A stretch of 64,000 nucleotides of DNA from an uncultured Bacteroides sp. (GCF_937912035.1 NZ_CALDPF010000031.1:124001-188000), one strand, 5' to 3'. Counted from the stretch's first letter, positions 42,152 through 51,781 are shown. Program-made: numbers and translations. Notes: a model not told the origin generated them from the sequence alone.

Positions 42152-44197
42152 TTAAATCATTTCGATGCTTCTCTTTACAAAGTTAGTAAGAGCTTCACCT
42201 TTCAGCATTCCGTTTTGTAGTAATGCCAGGTCTATAAGCTGATGCACAACTTTGTTTCCGGCCGCATATTCGTTCAAAATGCTGTTCTTCTGATTTTTCT
42301 GTTCATCAAGTTTCTTCTCGACATCTTTCAGCTCGTCTTTTTCGGCAACAGGGATTTCTTCGTCTTTCTTGCCTTCGTGAGCTTTACGCAGTTCACTTTC
42401 TCTGAGTGACAGTATAGCTATTTCAGATTCTACAGGAACTAATTTCTCGGCGCATGCTGTTTCTGTGTCGCTCAAAACCTGTTTGATCAGTTTATGGTCG
42501 CTGTTCAGCACAAGGTTGTACATATCAGGCATTTCTCCATAGAAACTCATTCCCGGCTGAATGTTTGCCATTTCCTTCATACGGCGCATATATTCGGCCT
42601 GAGTGATGATTATCGGAGAACCGTTTTCGCCCATTGCCTGAGTTTCTACATGGAATTCAGTCTTCTGCAGTTTTGGCATCTGGCCGTTGAATACTGTAGA
42701 AAGTATGCTGCGCTTGTCTTCTTTCAACTCTTCGCCTTTCTGTTCGTCTTTTACAATCAGACGGTCTATAACATCGCTGTCAACACGTGTGAAACGGCTC
42801 TTTTCCAGTTTCTGTTCCAGCATGTTTATCATCGGAACGTCAAGCTGTCCGTCCATCATCAGTACGTTGTAACCTTTGTTTACGGCTGCATCAATATAAG
42901 CATACTGCTCGTCACGGTTGTTTGCATATAGGTAAATCAGGTTACCATCTTTGTCGGTCTGGTTTCCGCTGATAAGAGTCTTGTATTCTTCCTGAGTGTA
43001 ATATTTGCCTTCTGTATCTTTGAAGAGTGCAAATTTGTCTGCTTTAGAATAGAAGTCCTCTTGAGTCAACATTCCGTAGTTGATGAAAATCTTCAGGTCA
43101 TCCCATTTGTTTTCAAATTCTTTACGGTCGTTCTTGAAGATTGACTGAAGTCTGTCTGCTACTTTCTTTGTTATGTATGTAGAAATCTTCTTTACGTTAG
43201 AGTCGCTCTGCAGGTACGAACGTGATACGTTAAGCGGAATATCCGGAGAATCGATTACACCGTGAAGCAATGTCAGGAAGTCAGGAACGATACCTTCTAC
43301 CGAGTCTGTTACATAAACCTGATTGCAGTATAACTGTATCTTGTTTTTCTGCAAGTCGATGTTGCTCTTTATTTTCGGGAAGTAGAGCACACCGGTCAGA
43401 TTGAACGGATAGTCAACATTCAAATGTATCCAGAACAAAGGCTCGTCTGACATTGGGTAGAGGTCTCTGTAGAATTTCTTGTAGTCCTCGTCCTTAAGTT
43501 CGCTTGGCTTCTTTGTCCATATAGGGCATGTGTCGTTTATGATGTTGTCTTCGTCAGTATCTACCTGTTTGCCGTCTTTCCATTCTTTTTTCTTCCCGAA
43601 TGCTACAGGCACAGCCAGGAAACGGCAATATTTGTTCAACAATCCTTTCAAGCGGTTTTCTTCAAGGAATTCCTTGCAGTCATCATCTACATAAAGTATG
43701 ATGTCTGTACCACGGTCAGCCTTTTCAGTTTCCTCAAGAGTGAATTCAGGACTTCCGTCGCAAGTCCATTTTACAGCCTGTGCACCTTCCTGATATGATT
43801 TGGTTACGATTTCCACCTTCTTTGCTACCATGAAAGCAGAATAGAATCCTAAACCGAAATGACCGATGATTGCGTTTGCGTCGTCTTTATATTTCGCTAG
43901 GAAGTCATTTGCACCTGAAAATGCAATCTGGTTGATATATCTGTCTATTTCTTCAGCAGTAAGACCAAGTCCGCGGTCTGAAATTACGATAGTATCGTTT
44001 TCAGCTTTTACTCTAATGGTAAGGTCTCCCAATTCACCCTTAAATTCACCTTTCGAAGCAAGAGTTTTCAACTTCTGTGTTGCGTCAACAGCGTTTGAAA
44101 CAAGTTCGCGCAAGAAAATTTCATGGTCACTGTATAAGAACTTCTTAATGATGGGGAATATGTTTTCTGTAGTTACCCCGATATTACCTTTTTGCAT
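42152..44197 (-). CDS. htpG: Molecular chaperone HtpG (Hsp90)
   Basis: The 681 residues show the GHKL ATPase N-domain: LRELVSNAVDATQK (Asn/Asp of motif I), ISDRGLGLTAEEI, and GHFGLGFYSAFMVA. The middle domain (PLFWIHLNVDYPFNLTGVLYF in part) carries the SRSYLQSD catalytic-loop arginine, and a C-terminal dimerisation domain follows. HtpG is a cytosolic ATP-dependent chaperone. The protein is longer than E. coli HtpG (624) because of a charged insert near the C-terminus (KKDEEIPVAEKDELKDVEKK in part). Monocistronic. Confidence 0.97.
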   Translation of the reverse strand: MQKGNIGVTTENIFPIIKKFLYSDHEIFLRELVSNAVDATQKLKTLASKGEFKGELGDLTIRVKAENDTIVISDRGLGLTAEEIDRYINQIAFSGANDFLAKYKDDANAIIGHFGLGFYSAFMVAKKVEIVTKSYQEGAQAVKWTCDGSPEFTLEETEKADRGTDIILYVDDDCKEFLEENRLKGLLNKYCRFLAVPVAFGKKKEWKDGKQVDTDEDNIINDTCPIWTKKPSELKDEDYKKFYRDLYPMSDEPLFWIHLNVDYPFNLTGVLYFPKIKSNIDLQKNKIQLYCNQVYVTDSVEGIVPDFLTLLHGVIDSPDIPLNVSRSYLQSDSNVKKISTYITKKVADRLQSIFKNDRKEFENKWDDLKIFINYGMLTQEDFYSKADKFALFKDTEGKYYTQEEYKTLISGNQTDKDGNLIYLYANNRDEQYAYIDAAVNKGYNVLMMDGQLDVPMINMLEQKLEKSRFTRVDSDVIDRLIVKDEQKGEELKEDKRSILSTVFNGQMPKLQKTEFHVETQAMGENGSPIIITQAEYMRRMKEMANIQPGMSFYGEMPDMYNLVLNSDHKLIKQVLSDTETACAEKLVPVESEIAILSLRESELRKAHEGKKDEEIPVAEKDELKDVEKKLDEQKNQKNSILNEYAAGNKVVHQLIDLALLQNGMLKGEALTNFVKRSIEMI

Positions 44198-44380
44198 ATC
44201 TGTTATGTTTTTTATTAATAAATCGTGATTTTATGATATTCGGAAATATCGACGTGAATTCTATAAGCAAAATAAATGCCATACGTTTGATAACTGACAT
44301 TATGTCATGACTGTTTAGACGAATTGTGGATTGTTATTGGTGTATTTATAGCCTTATCAAAGGCTGAATTTATTAAAAAT

Positions 44381-44444
44381 AAAATGCTTTGTCATTTTAG
44401 GTAAAACAACAAAGCATTTTAAGTAAAACGTCAAAGCGTTTTTT
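44381..44444. repeat. Intergenic repeat element, copy 2 (tandem and inverted units)
   Basis: A perfect 12-bp inverted repeat (AAAATGCTTTGT at 44381-44392 with 44409-44420) is followed by a second direct unit AAAACGTCAAAGCGTTTT; the two direct units are 22 bases apart. The same words occur at 2078-2117. It lies at the 3' end of the thioredoxin gene and could also act as its terminator. Confidence 0.6.
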
Positions 44445-44447
44445 ATG

Positions 44448-44891
44448 TCATTTCAACAGGAAATCGTTAATTGCTTTTTCCAGGTCCTCCTTAGGCAGTG
44501 CTCCTTGTGCAACCTGAGGCATTTTGTCCATTGGAATAAACAGCAGGGTAGGAAGGCTAGTTATGCAAAAAGCTGCAGCAAGTTCGCGCTCCTTGTCTGT
44601 ATTCACCTTATATATAATAATTTTATCTTTATATTTTTTTGCAAGGCTTTCCAGGGTTGGAGACAGCATACGGCAAGGTCCGCACCAATCGGCATAGAAA
44701 TCTATAATGGCAGGTTTATTACCGCCATAAATCCATTTGTCAGGATTCTTTTCATAATCGTATATTTTTTCTAAGAATTCAGTTTTTCCAATATGGATGA
44801 CTTTGCCGCTATTGTCAGATATACTTGATTGGGCATTAGTGGAAAGTGTTATGATAACGACAGATGCCATAAAAAATAATAGTCTTTTCAT
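44448..44891 (-). CDS. Exported thioredoxin-like protein
   Basis: From the only ATG (44891) the protein has 147 residues. The N-terminus is a signal peptide (RLLFFMASVVIITLSTNAQS). The rest is a classic thioredoxin fold with IIDFYADWCGPCRMLSP and the cis-proline in SLPTLL. The CGPC site is that of a reducing or general thioredoxin, but export suggests action in the periplasm, perhaps maintaining cysteines or receiving electrons from a DsbD-like protein. A good minus-strand promoter precedes it. Confidence 0.9.
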   Translation of the reverse strand: MKRLLFFMASVVIITLSTNAQSSISDNSGKVIHIGKTEFLEKIYDYEKNPDKWIYGGNKPAIIDFYADWCGPCRMLSPTLESLAKKYKDKIIIYKVNTDKERELAAAFCITSLPTLLFIPMDKMPQVAQGALPKEDLEKAINDFLLK

Positions 44892-44947
44892 ATTCAATAA
44901 ATGTTTTTAGTATGAATAATTTGTTTAATCAAATGATTTATTTTTTG

Positions 44948-44978
44948 CAAAAGTATCTGTTTTGTAATTGTTATACAA
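44948..44978 (-). promoter_or_regulatory. Promoter of the exported thioredoxin gene
   Basis: On the minus strand, TTG (44978-44976) and TACTTTTG (44955-44948) are 20 bases apart. Confidence 0.65.
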
Positions 44979-45192
44979 CAGTCTTTATCTATTGACTTAT
45001 AGATAAAAACTATAATGAAGATAAGTTCAGACACAATAAAAGATACATGTTTCTGATTAAATAAGCAAATGTTTATAATGTATCTTTTAAATAAGGAAAA
45101 AATTCCTTATTTATATGGCAAAAAAGTTCTTTTTTACTTATTTTTTCTTTAATTTTGCGGCAAAAATTAAAAACCATTTTTTATAACCCGAT
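44979..45192. other. Divergent intergenic region between thioredoxin gene and nqrA
   Basis: The 295-base gap between the genes is very AT-rich. It holds the thioredoxin promoter on the left and, on the right, a TAATTTTG -7 box (45151-45158) for the nqr operon after long T-runs. No small gene is seen. Confidence 0.6.
45151..45158 (+). promoter_or_regulatory. -7 box of the nqr operon
   Basis: TAATTTTG matches TAnnTTTG, 34 bases before the nqrA ATG. Confidence 0.55.
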
Positions 45193-46542
45193 ATGGCAAA
45201 TGTAATTAAATTACGTAAAGGCCTGGACATCAACTTGAAAGGTAAGGCAGCTGCAGAAGTTGTGGCTGTAAAGGCACCTGGTTTCTATGCTTTAGTACCG
45301 GATGACTTTACAGGAGTAACTCCTAAGGTAGTCGTTAAGGAACAAGAGTATGTAATGGCCGGAGGACCCTTGTTTATTGACAAGAATCATCCTGAACTGA
45401 AATTTGTTTCGCCTGTAAGTGGCGTAGTGACAAGCGTAGAGCGTGGAGCTAGACGTAAGGTAATGAGTATTACTGTAGAGGCAGCGGCCGAACAGGATTA
45501 CGAAGAATTCGGTAAGCAGAATGTGTCTGCCATGAGTGCAGAAGCTGTTAAGGAACTTCTTCTTAATTCAGGTATGTTCGCTTTCTTCAGACAACGTCCT
45601 TACGATGTTATAGCAGATCCGACAGTGGCTCCAAGAGCTATCTTCGTTTCAACTTTCGACACAAATCCGCTTGCTCCGGATTTTGAAGTAGCTCTGAAAG
45701 GCGAAGAAAACAACTTCCAGACAGGACTTGATGCTTTGGCTAAAATGGCCAAGACTTATTTAAGTATTAGTGTTAACCAGAAGTCAGCAGCTCTTACACA
45801 GGCTAAGAACGTTACAGTAACTGCTTTCGACGGACCTCATCCAGCAGGTAATGTCGGTGTACAGATCAATCACATTGCTCCTGTAAACAAAGGTGAAACA
45901 GTTTGGACTATCGATCCACAGGCTGTAATCTTCATCGGACGTCTGATGAATACAGGTCGTGTTGATATGACTCGTACAGTAGCTATCACAGGCTCAGAAG
46001 TTAAGAAACCGGCTTATTGCAAACTGAAAGTAGGTGCTCTGCTTACAGACATCCTTGCAAATAATGTAAACAAGGATAAGGAACTTCGCTACATCAGCGG
46101 TAATCCTTTGACAGGAAAACAGATTCCTGCTAACGGTTTCCTTGGCGCATTCCACAGTCAGGTAACTGTAATCCCTGAAGGTAACGATGTTCACGAAATG
46201 TTGGGATGGATCATGCCTCGTTTCAACGAGTTCAGTACAAGCCACTCATATTTCAGCTGGTTGATGGGCAAGAAAGAATATACTCTTGACGCTCGTATCA
46301 AAGGTGGAGAACGTCATATGATTATGTCAAACGAATACGACCGCGTACTTCCTATGGATATTCTTCCTGAATATCTTATTAAGGCTATCATTGCCGGTGA
46401 TATCGACCGCATGGAACAGCTTGGTATCTACGAAGTAGCTCCTGAAGATTTCGCTATCTGCGAGTTCGTATGTTCTTCGAAGATGGAACTTCAGCGTATT
46501 GTCCGCGAAGGTCTTGACATGCTCCGTCGTGAAATGTGTTAA
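45193..46542 (+). CDS. nqrA: Na+-translocating NADH:quinone reductase subunit A
   Basis: NqrA is the peripheral, quinone-associated subunit of Na+-NQR, which oxidises NADH, reduces quinone and pumps sodium outward. The 449 residues have no membrane helices; the N-terminal segment IKLRKGLDINLKGKA and the HPAGNVGVQIN and SGNPLTGKQ blocks are characteristic. First gene of a complete nqrABCDEF operon, with codon use markedly biased toward a highly expressed set (many CGT, GGT, AAC codons). Confidence 0.96.
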   Translation: MANVIKLRKGLDINLKGKAAAEVVAVKAPGFYALVPDDFTGVTPKVVVKEQEYVMAGGPLFIDKNHPELKFVSPVSGVVTSVERGARRKVMSITVEAAAEQDYEEFGKQNVSAMSAEAVKELLLNSGMFAFFRQRPYDVIADPTVAPRAIFVSTFDTNPLAPDFEVALKGEENNFQTGLDALAKMAKTYLSISVNQKSAALTQAKNVTVTAFDGPHPAGNVGVQINHIAPVNKGETVWTIDPQAVIFIGRLMNTGRVDMTRTVAITGSEVKKPAYCKLKVGALLTDILANNVNKDKELRYISGNPLTGKQIPANGFLGAFHSQVTVIPEGNDVHEMLGWIMPRFNEFSTSHSYFSWLMGKKEYTLDARIKGGERHMIMSNEYDRVLPMDILPEYLIKAIIAGDIDRMEQLGIYEVAPEDFAICEFVCSSKMELQRIVREGLDMLRREMC

Positions 46543-46576
46543 TATATATAATGTGTATATAAGAATATAAATAATA

Positions 46577-47743
46577 ATGAAAGCGTTAAGAAATTATATC
46601 GATAAGATAAAGCCAAACTTTGAAGAGGGCGGCAAATACCAGGCTTTCCGTTCTGTATTCGACGGTTTCGAAACATTCCTTTTCGTTCCGAATACAACAT
46701 CTAAGACTGGTACGCACATCCACGACGCTATAGACAGCAAACGTATCATGTCTATCGTGGTTATTGCGCTTATACCGGCATTGCTGTTCGGTATGTATAA
46801 CGTAGGTTACCAGCACTATGCTTTTGCAGGCATCGAAGGTAGCTTCATTCAGAAATTCGGTTACGGTTTTCTTGCCGTATTGCCAAAAATCATCGTTTCA
46901 TACGTTGTAGGTCTTGGAATCGAGTTCGTTGTAGCTCAGTGGAAGAAGGAAGAAATTCAGGAAGGTTTCCTTGTTTCAGGTATGTTGATTCCTATGATTG
47001 TTCCTGTTGACTGTCCGTTGTGGATGCTTGCCGTAGCAACAGCCTTCTCTGTAATCTTCGCTAAGGAAGTATTCGGTGGTACAGGTATGAACATCTTCAA
47101 CCCTGCATTGATTACACGTGCATTCCTGTTCTTCGCTTATCCTACTAAGATGTCTGGTGACACTGTATGGGTTGCTAGCAACAGCATCTTCGGTCTCGGT
47201 AAAGACATCGATGCTTTGACTGCTGCAACTCCTCTTGGTCAGGCTGCTACTGAAACTCCTATATCAGCTTCTTTGAGCGATATGATTTTCGGTTTCATCC
47301 CTGGTTCAATCGGTGAAACTTCAGTTATCGCAATTGCTATCGGTGCTGTTATTCTGTTGTGGACAGGTGTAGCAAGCTGGAAGACAATGATTTCAGTATT
47401 CGTAGGTGGTGCATTGATGGCTTGGATATTCAATGTTGCAGGTCCTGATACAGCTATGGCTAACATGCCTTGGTACATGCACTTGTGTGCAGGTGGTTTC
47501 TGCTTCGGTGCAGTGTTCATGGCTACAGACCCTGTTACATCTTCACGTACTGAGAACGGTAAGTTCATCTACGGTCTGCTTATCGGTATGATGGCAATCA
47601 TCATCCGTGTGTTGAACCCTGGTTATCCAGAAGGTATGATGCTTGCTATCCTGCTGATGAACATCTTCGCTCCGCTGATTGACTATGTAATCGTTGAGAA
47701 CAATATTTCACGTCGTGCAAAACGTGCTATGTCTAACAAATAA
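46577..47743 (+). CDS. nqrB: Na+-NQR subunit B
   Basis: The 388-residue membrane protein has about ten helices. It carries covalent FMN on a threonine; the expected motif is seen in ALTAATPLGQA. An N-terminal amphipathic part (KIKPNFEEGGKYQAFRSVFD in part) and GTGMNIFNPALITRAFLFF (in part) are typical. It binds riboflavin and forms part of the sodium path. It follows nqrA by 34 bases. Confidence 0.96.
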   Translation: MKALRNYIDKIKPNFEEGGKYQAFRSVFDGFETFLFVPNTTSKTGTHIHDAIDSKRIMSIVVIALIPALLFGMYNVGYQHYAFAGIEGSFIQKFGYGFLAVLPKIIVSYVVGLGIEFVVAQWKKEEIQEGFLVSGMLIPMIVPVDCPLWMLAVATAFSVIFAKEVFGGTGMNIFNPALITRAFLFFAYPTKMSGDTVWVASNSIFGLGKDIDALTAATPLGQAATETPISASLSDMIFGFIPGSIGETSVIAIAIGAVILLWTGVASWKTMISVFVGGALMAWIFNVAGPDTAMANMPWYMHLCAGGFCFGAVFMATDPVTSSRTENGKFIYGLLIGMMAIIIRVLNPGYPEGMMLAILLMNIFAPLIDYVIVENNISRRAKRAMSNK

Positions 47744-47755
47744 AAACCGAAAACA

Positions 47756-48433
47756 ATGAATACTAATAGTAACTCATATACTATAATTTATGCTTCGGTA
47801 ATGGTTGTTATCGTAGCATTCCTGCTGGCTTTCGTAAACTCATCTTTGCGTGACCTTCAGGGCAAGAACGTAGAACTTGATACAAAAAAACAGATTCTTT
47901 CTTCTTTAGGTATCACAGAAGTTAAGGATGCTGATGCTGAGTTCAGCAAAGTGGTTAAGTCTGATATGATTGTTGCAGAAGACGGTTCTTTGAAAGAATA
48001 CGATGGCAAATTCGTAACAGCTTACGAAAAAGAATTTAAGGAAAACGGTCGTGCTCACGTGTTTGTATGTGAAATCGACGGTAAAACTAAATACGTGGTT
48101 CCTGTTTACGGTGCCGGACTTTGGGGCGCTATTTGGGGTTATGTAGCTCTAGATGAAGACAAGAACACTGTATTCGGTACATACTTCTCTCATGCATCTG
48201 AAACTCCGGGTCTTGGTGCAGAAATCGCTACTCCTCATTTCCAGACATCATTCATCGGAAAACATGTTATGGAAGGTGAAAGTGTTGCACTGAGCGTTGT
48301 TAAGAACGGTAAGGTGGCAAATCCTGAATTTGAAGTTGACGGTATCTCAGGTGGTACAATCACTTCAAACGGTGTAGATGCCATGCTTAAGAACTGCATG
48401 GGCCAGTACACTAAATTTTTAACTACTAAATAA
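47756..48433 (+). CDS. nqrC: Na+-NQR subunit C
   Basis: The 225 residues have one N-terminal membrane helix (TIIYASVMVVIVAFLLAFV) and a periplasmic FMN-binding domain. The flavinylation site is SGGTITSNGV, where the second Thr would receive FMN from the ApbE transferase. ETPGLGAEI is the other family hallmark. It lies 12 bases after nqrB. Confidence 0.95.
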   Translation: MNTNSNSYTIIYASVMVVIVAFLLAFVNSSLRDLQGKNVELDTKKQILSSLGITEVKDADAEFSKVVKSDMIVAEDGSLKEYDGKFVTAYEKEFKENGRAHVFVCEIDGKTKYVVPVYGAGLWGAIWGYVALDEDKNTVFGTYFSHASETPGLGAEIATPHFQTSFIGKHVMEGESVALSVVKNGKVANPEFEVDGISGGTITSNGVDAMLKNCMGQYTKFLTTK

Positions 48434-48450
48434 TAGGAGGGAAACGAACA

Positions 48451-49086
48451 ATGGGAAAATTATTTTCAGCTAAGAATAAGGAAGTATTTTCTACTCCTTT
48501 AAACATGAACAACCCTGTGACTGTACAGGTTTTGGGTATCTGTTCAGCATTGGCCGTTACCTCTAAACTGGAACCGGCTATTGTTATGGGTCTTTCTGTA
48601 ACTATCATTACAGCTTTTTCAAACGTTGTGATTTCTTTGTTGCGTAAGACTATTCCTAACCGTATCCGTATCATCGTTCAGCTGGTGGTTGTTGCCGCTT
48701 TGGTAACTATCGTTAGTGAAATGTTGAAGGCTTTTGCATACGACGTAAGCGTACAGCTTTCTGTGTATGTAGGTCTTATCATTACTAACTGTATCCTTAT
48801 GGGACGTCTTGAAGCATTCGCTATGGCAAACGGTCCTTGGGAATCATGTCTTGACGGTATAGGTAACGGTCTTGGATATGCTAAGATCCTTATCATCGTA
48901 GCTTTCTTCCGTGAACTTCTTGGCTCTGGAACACTTCTTGGCTTCAATATCCTGAACTATCAGTGGCTTAAGGATGCAGGCTATGTAAACAACGGTATGA
49001 TGTTGATGCCTCCTATGGCTCTGATTATCGTAGCATGCCTTATCTGGTATCAGCGTGCTAAACATAAAGAGTTGCAGGAAAAATAA
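48451..49086 (+). CDS. nqrD: Na+-NQR subunit D
   Basis: The 211-residue protein has six helices and the NqrD/RnfE blocks VQVLGICSALAVTSKLEPA (in part; the Cys shared with NqrE holds an intramembrane iron centre) and NCILMGRLEAFA. It lies 17 bases after nqrC, with an AGGAGG-like sequence (TAGGAGGGAAA) before the ATG, unusual in this phylum. Confidence 0.95.
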   Translation: MGKLFSAKNKEVFSTPLNMNNPVTVQVLGICSALAVTSKLEPAIVMGLSVTIITAFSNVVISLLRKTIPNRIRIIVQLVVVAALVTIVSEMLKAFAYDVSVQLSVYVGLIITNCILMGRLEAFAMANGPWESCLDGIGNGLGYAKILIIVAFFRELLGSGTLLGFNILNYQWLKDAGYVNNGMMLMPPMALIIVACLIWYQRAKHKELQEK

Positions 49087-49120
49087 TAGGGTGTTGAATA
49101 AAAAATATTAATTGTATAAT

Positions 49121-49744
49121 ATGGAACATTTATTAAGTTTATTCGTCCGCTCTATATTTGTGGACAATATGATATTCGCGTTCTTCCTTGGTATGTGTTC
49201 ATACCTTGCTGTTTCGAAGAATGTGAAGACTGCGCTCGGACTTGGTATTGCCGTAACATTCGTGCTTGTAGTTACACTTCCTGTGAACTATCTGCTTCAG
49301 ACTAAGGTTTTGGCTGCCGACGGTATCCTTGGTATTGACTTGAGCTTCCTTAGCTTTATTCTCTTCATTGCCGTAATCGCTGCTATCGTACAGTTGGTGG
49401 AAATGATTGTGGAAAAATTCAGTCCTTCGCTTTATGCATCATTGGGTATCTTCCTTCCACTTATCGCTGTAAACTGTGCTATTATGGGTGCTTCACTTTT
49501 CATGCAGCAGCGTATTACTCTTGCACCATCTGATCCTAAGTTCATCGGTGGAGTAGCAGACGCTATCTCTTATGCGCTTGGTTCTGGTCTTGGATGGTTG
49601 CTTGCTATCGTAGGTCTTGCCGCTATACGCGAAAAGATGGCTTACTCTGATGTACCTGCTCCACTTAGAGGTTTGGGTATCACATTCATCGTTGTAGGTC
49701 TGATGGCAATGGCATTTATGTGTTTCTCTGGTTTGAACATCTAA
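49121..49744 (+). CDS. nqrE: Na+-NQR subunit E
   Basis: The ATG at 49121 gives 207 residues; an in-frame TTG at 49112 is rejected. Six helices, with IFVDNMIFAFFLGMCSYLAV and VNCAIMGASLFM, the two Cys-bearing inverted-topology repeats paired with NqrD. The two subunits surround the intramembrane iron-sulfur site. Confidence 0.95.
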   Translation: MEHLLSLFVRSIFVDNMIFAFFLGMCSYLAVSKNVKTALGLGIAVTFVLVVTLPVNYLLQTKVLAADGILGIDLSFLSFILFIAVIAAIVQLVEMIVEKFSPSLYASLGIFLPLIAVNCAIMGASLFMQQRITLAPSDPKFIGGVADAISYALGSGLGWLLAIVGLAAIREKMAYSDVPAPLRGLGITFIVVGLMAMAFMCFSGLNI

Positions 49745-49763
49745 TAAAGAAAGGAATAAAACA

Positions 49764-51032
49764 ATGGATATGAATTTTATTTTAGCAAGCATTGGAGTAT
49801 TCCTCGTGACTATTCTGGTGTTGGTAATAATCCTTCTGGTTGCAAAGAACTTCCTCGTTGCCTCAGGTAAGGTGAAAGTAACTGTAAACGGTGAAAACCA
49901 GTTGGAAGTTGAATCTGGTTCTACACTGCTGAATACACTGGCTGTGAACAACGTGTTCCTTCCTTCAGCATGTGGTGGTAAAGGTTCTTGCGGACAGTGC
50001 AAATGTCAGGTTGTAGAAGGCGGTGGCGAAATTCTTCCTTCAGAAGTCAGCCACTTCAGCCGTAAGCAGCAGAAAGATCACTGGCGTCTTGGTTGTCAGG
50101 TTAAGGTTAAGGGTGATATGTCAATCAAGGTTCCTGAATCTGTAATGGGTGTTAAGGAATACGAATGTACAGTTATCTCTAACAAAAACGTGGCAACATT
50201 TATCAAGGAATTCAAGGTGCAGCTTCCTGCAGGTGCTCATATGGACTTCATTCCTGGTTCATACGCACAGATTAAGATTCCTAAATTTGAAATGGATTAC
50301 AACAAGGATATCGACAAGAGCCTTATCGGTGATGAATATCTTCCTGCATGGGAAAAATTCGGTTTGTTCGGCTTGAAATGTAAGAACGAAGAAGAAACTA
50401 TCCGTGCTTACTCTATGGCCAACTATCCTGCAGAAGGTGACGTGTTCATGCTGACTGTGCGTATTGCAACTCCTCCATTTAAGCCAGATCGCAGTGGTTT
50501 CATGGACGTAAATCCTGGTATCGCTTCTTCTTATATCTTCACTCTCAAACCGGGTGATAAGGTATTGATGAGTGGTCCTTACGGTGACTTCCACCCAATC
50601 TTCGATTCTAAGAAGGAAATGATTTGGGTAGGTGGTGGTGCCGGTATGGCTCCGTTGCGTGCACAGATTATGCACATGACACGTACTCTGCACACTACAG
50701 ACCGTGAACTTCACTACTTCTATGGTGCACGTGCATTGAACGAAGTATTCTATCTTGAAGACTTCCTGGGACTTGAAAAAGACTTCCCTAACTTCCACTT
50801 CCACCTTGCACTTGACCGTCCTGATCCAGCTGCTGATGCTGCAGGAGTTAAATATACTTCAGGATTCGTTCATCAGGTAATGCTTGAAACATACTTGAAA
50901 AATCACGAAGCTCCTGAAGATATTGAATACTACATGTGTGGTCCTGGTCCGATGTCAAATGCTGTTGTCAAGATGCTTGACAGTCTCGGTGTTGAACCAT
51001 CTTCAATTATGTACGATAACTTTGGAGGATAG
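49764..51032 (+). CDS. nqrF: Na+-NQR subunit F (NADH-oxidising)
   Basis: The 422 residues have an N-terminal membrane helix, a 2Fe-2S ferredoxin domain (CGGKGSCGQCKC near residues 69-80, with a fourth Cys in RLGCQV), an FAD domain (RAYSMANYP) and an NADH-binding ferredoxin-reductase domain (GGGAGMAPLRAQI, YYMCGPGPM). NqrF takes electrons from NADH and passes them to the other subunits. Last gene of the operon, followed by a strong terminator. Confidence 0.96.
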   Translation: MDMNFILASIGVFLVTILVLVIILLVAKNFLVASGKVKVTVNGENQLEVESGSTLLNTLAVNNVFLPSACGGKGSCGQCKCQVVEGGGEILPSEVSHFSRKQQKDHWRLGCQVKVKGDMSIKVPESVMGVKEYECTVISNKNVATFIKEFKVQLPAGAHMDFIPGSYAQIKIPKFEMDYNKDIDKSLIGDEYLPAWEKFGLFGLKCKNEEETIRAYSMANYPAEGDVFMLTVRIATPPFKPDRSGFMDVNPGIASSYIFTLKPGDKVLMSGPYGDFHPIFDSKKEMIWVGGGAGMAPLRAQIMHMTRTLHTTDRELHYFYGARALNEVFYLEDFLGLEKDFPNFHFHLALDRPDPAADAAGVKYTSGFVHQVMLETYLKNHEAPEDIEYYMCGPGPMSNAVVKMLDSLGVEPSSIMYDNFGG

Positions 51033-51056
51033 TATTCTAAGAGTTATATATGGAGA

Positions 51057-51090
51057 AGAGCCCGATATGCTAATGTATCGGGCTCTTTTA
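51057..51090 (+). terminator. Terminator of the nqr operon
   Basis: AGAGCCCGATA (51057-51067) pairs with TATCGGGCTCT (51076-51086), followed by TTTTATTATT. Confidence 0.92.
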
Positions 51091-51361
51091 TTATTTATGT
51101 ATTACATTAACAATAAAAATATATTATTGTTCAACTTTCTGTTAAAATATTGATTCATGTCAACAAATGACGGGTATTTTGAATATTTACTGTCATTTGT
51201 TTTTTCGTTACCGATAACATGCTTATCTTTGTATCGGTAAAAAGAAAAGGGCTTAAGCTAAATGAATGGTAGGCATATAAAAAACTACCAAAATGAGATT
51301 AAATTTAGGCAATCAAAGAAGATTGTATTTTAGGTAACAACAAAAATTAAACTTAGGTATT
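51091..51361. other. Regulatory gap between nqrF and the small secreted protein gene
   Basis: No open frame of note. It contains a TATCTTTG -7 box at 51224-51231 framed by a 9-bp dyad, and a leader of about 125 bases with repeated GGTA/TTAGGTA words before the ATG. Confidence 0.55.
51208..51240 (+). promoter_or_regulatory. Perfect dyad straddling the -7 box (candidate operator)
   Basis: TTACCGATA (51208-51216) and TATCGGTAA (51232-51240) are exact inverted repeats with the -7 box TATCTTTG (51224-51231) between them. A dimeric regulator bound there would block or control the promoter of the gene at 51362. Confidence 0.55.
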
Positions 51362-51721
51362 ATGAAATCAGGATTAACATTTATTGCCGCTTTGGCATTT
51401 TCTGCAACTGTATTTGCAAACGGTAACCAAACAACTACTACAGAAAAATGGAATGGTTCTATTAACAAGACTCAGTTAGGAAAGTATCTTAAACTGTCTT
51501 CTGATCAAAGTAAAGAGGTAGCTGATATTTGTGATTACTTTGAAGCAGAGATGAAGATGGCGAATAGAGCTAAAGAGGGTCAGAACGAGAAGGTTCGTAA
51601 AGCTGTGTATGGTAATTTGAAGTTAATGAAAAATACTTTGAATGAAAAGCAGTACGCTGATTATTTGAAACTCATGGGTATGACTCTTCGTAACAAAGGA
51701 ATTGATATCGAAAAAAAGTAA
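51362..51721 (+). CDS. Small secreted helical protein of unknown function
   Basis: I do not recognise a family. The 119 residues have a signal peptide (GLTFIAALAFSATVFANG), followed by a helical, charged region with LSSDQSKEVADICDYFEAEM and LNEKQYADYLKLMGMTLRNK (each quoted in part). The layout of helices with LxxxQ-x-LxxL-like repeats recalls periplasmic stress proteins of the Spy/LTXXQ kind, but the match is too weak to assert. A candidate operator overlaps its promoter and a strong terminator follows, so it is an independently controlled single gene. Confidence 0.7.
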   Translation: MKSGLTFIAALAFSATVFANGNQTTTTEKWNGSINKTQLGKYLKLSSDQSKEVADICDYFEAEMKMANRAKEGQNEKVRKAVYGNLKLMKNTLNEKQYADYLKLMGMTLRNKGIDIEKK

Positions 51722-51741
51722 TTTAAGATTAAAACTATATG

Positions 51742-51781
51742 AAGTCTCCGCAGCATTTTGTTTTGTTGCGGAGACTTTTTG
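51742..51781 (+). terminator. Terminator of the small secreted protein gene
   Basis: AAGTCTCCGCA (51742-51752) pairs with TGCGGAGACTT (51767-51777), followed by TTTT. Confidence 0.92.
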
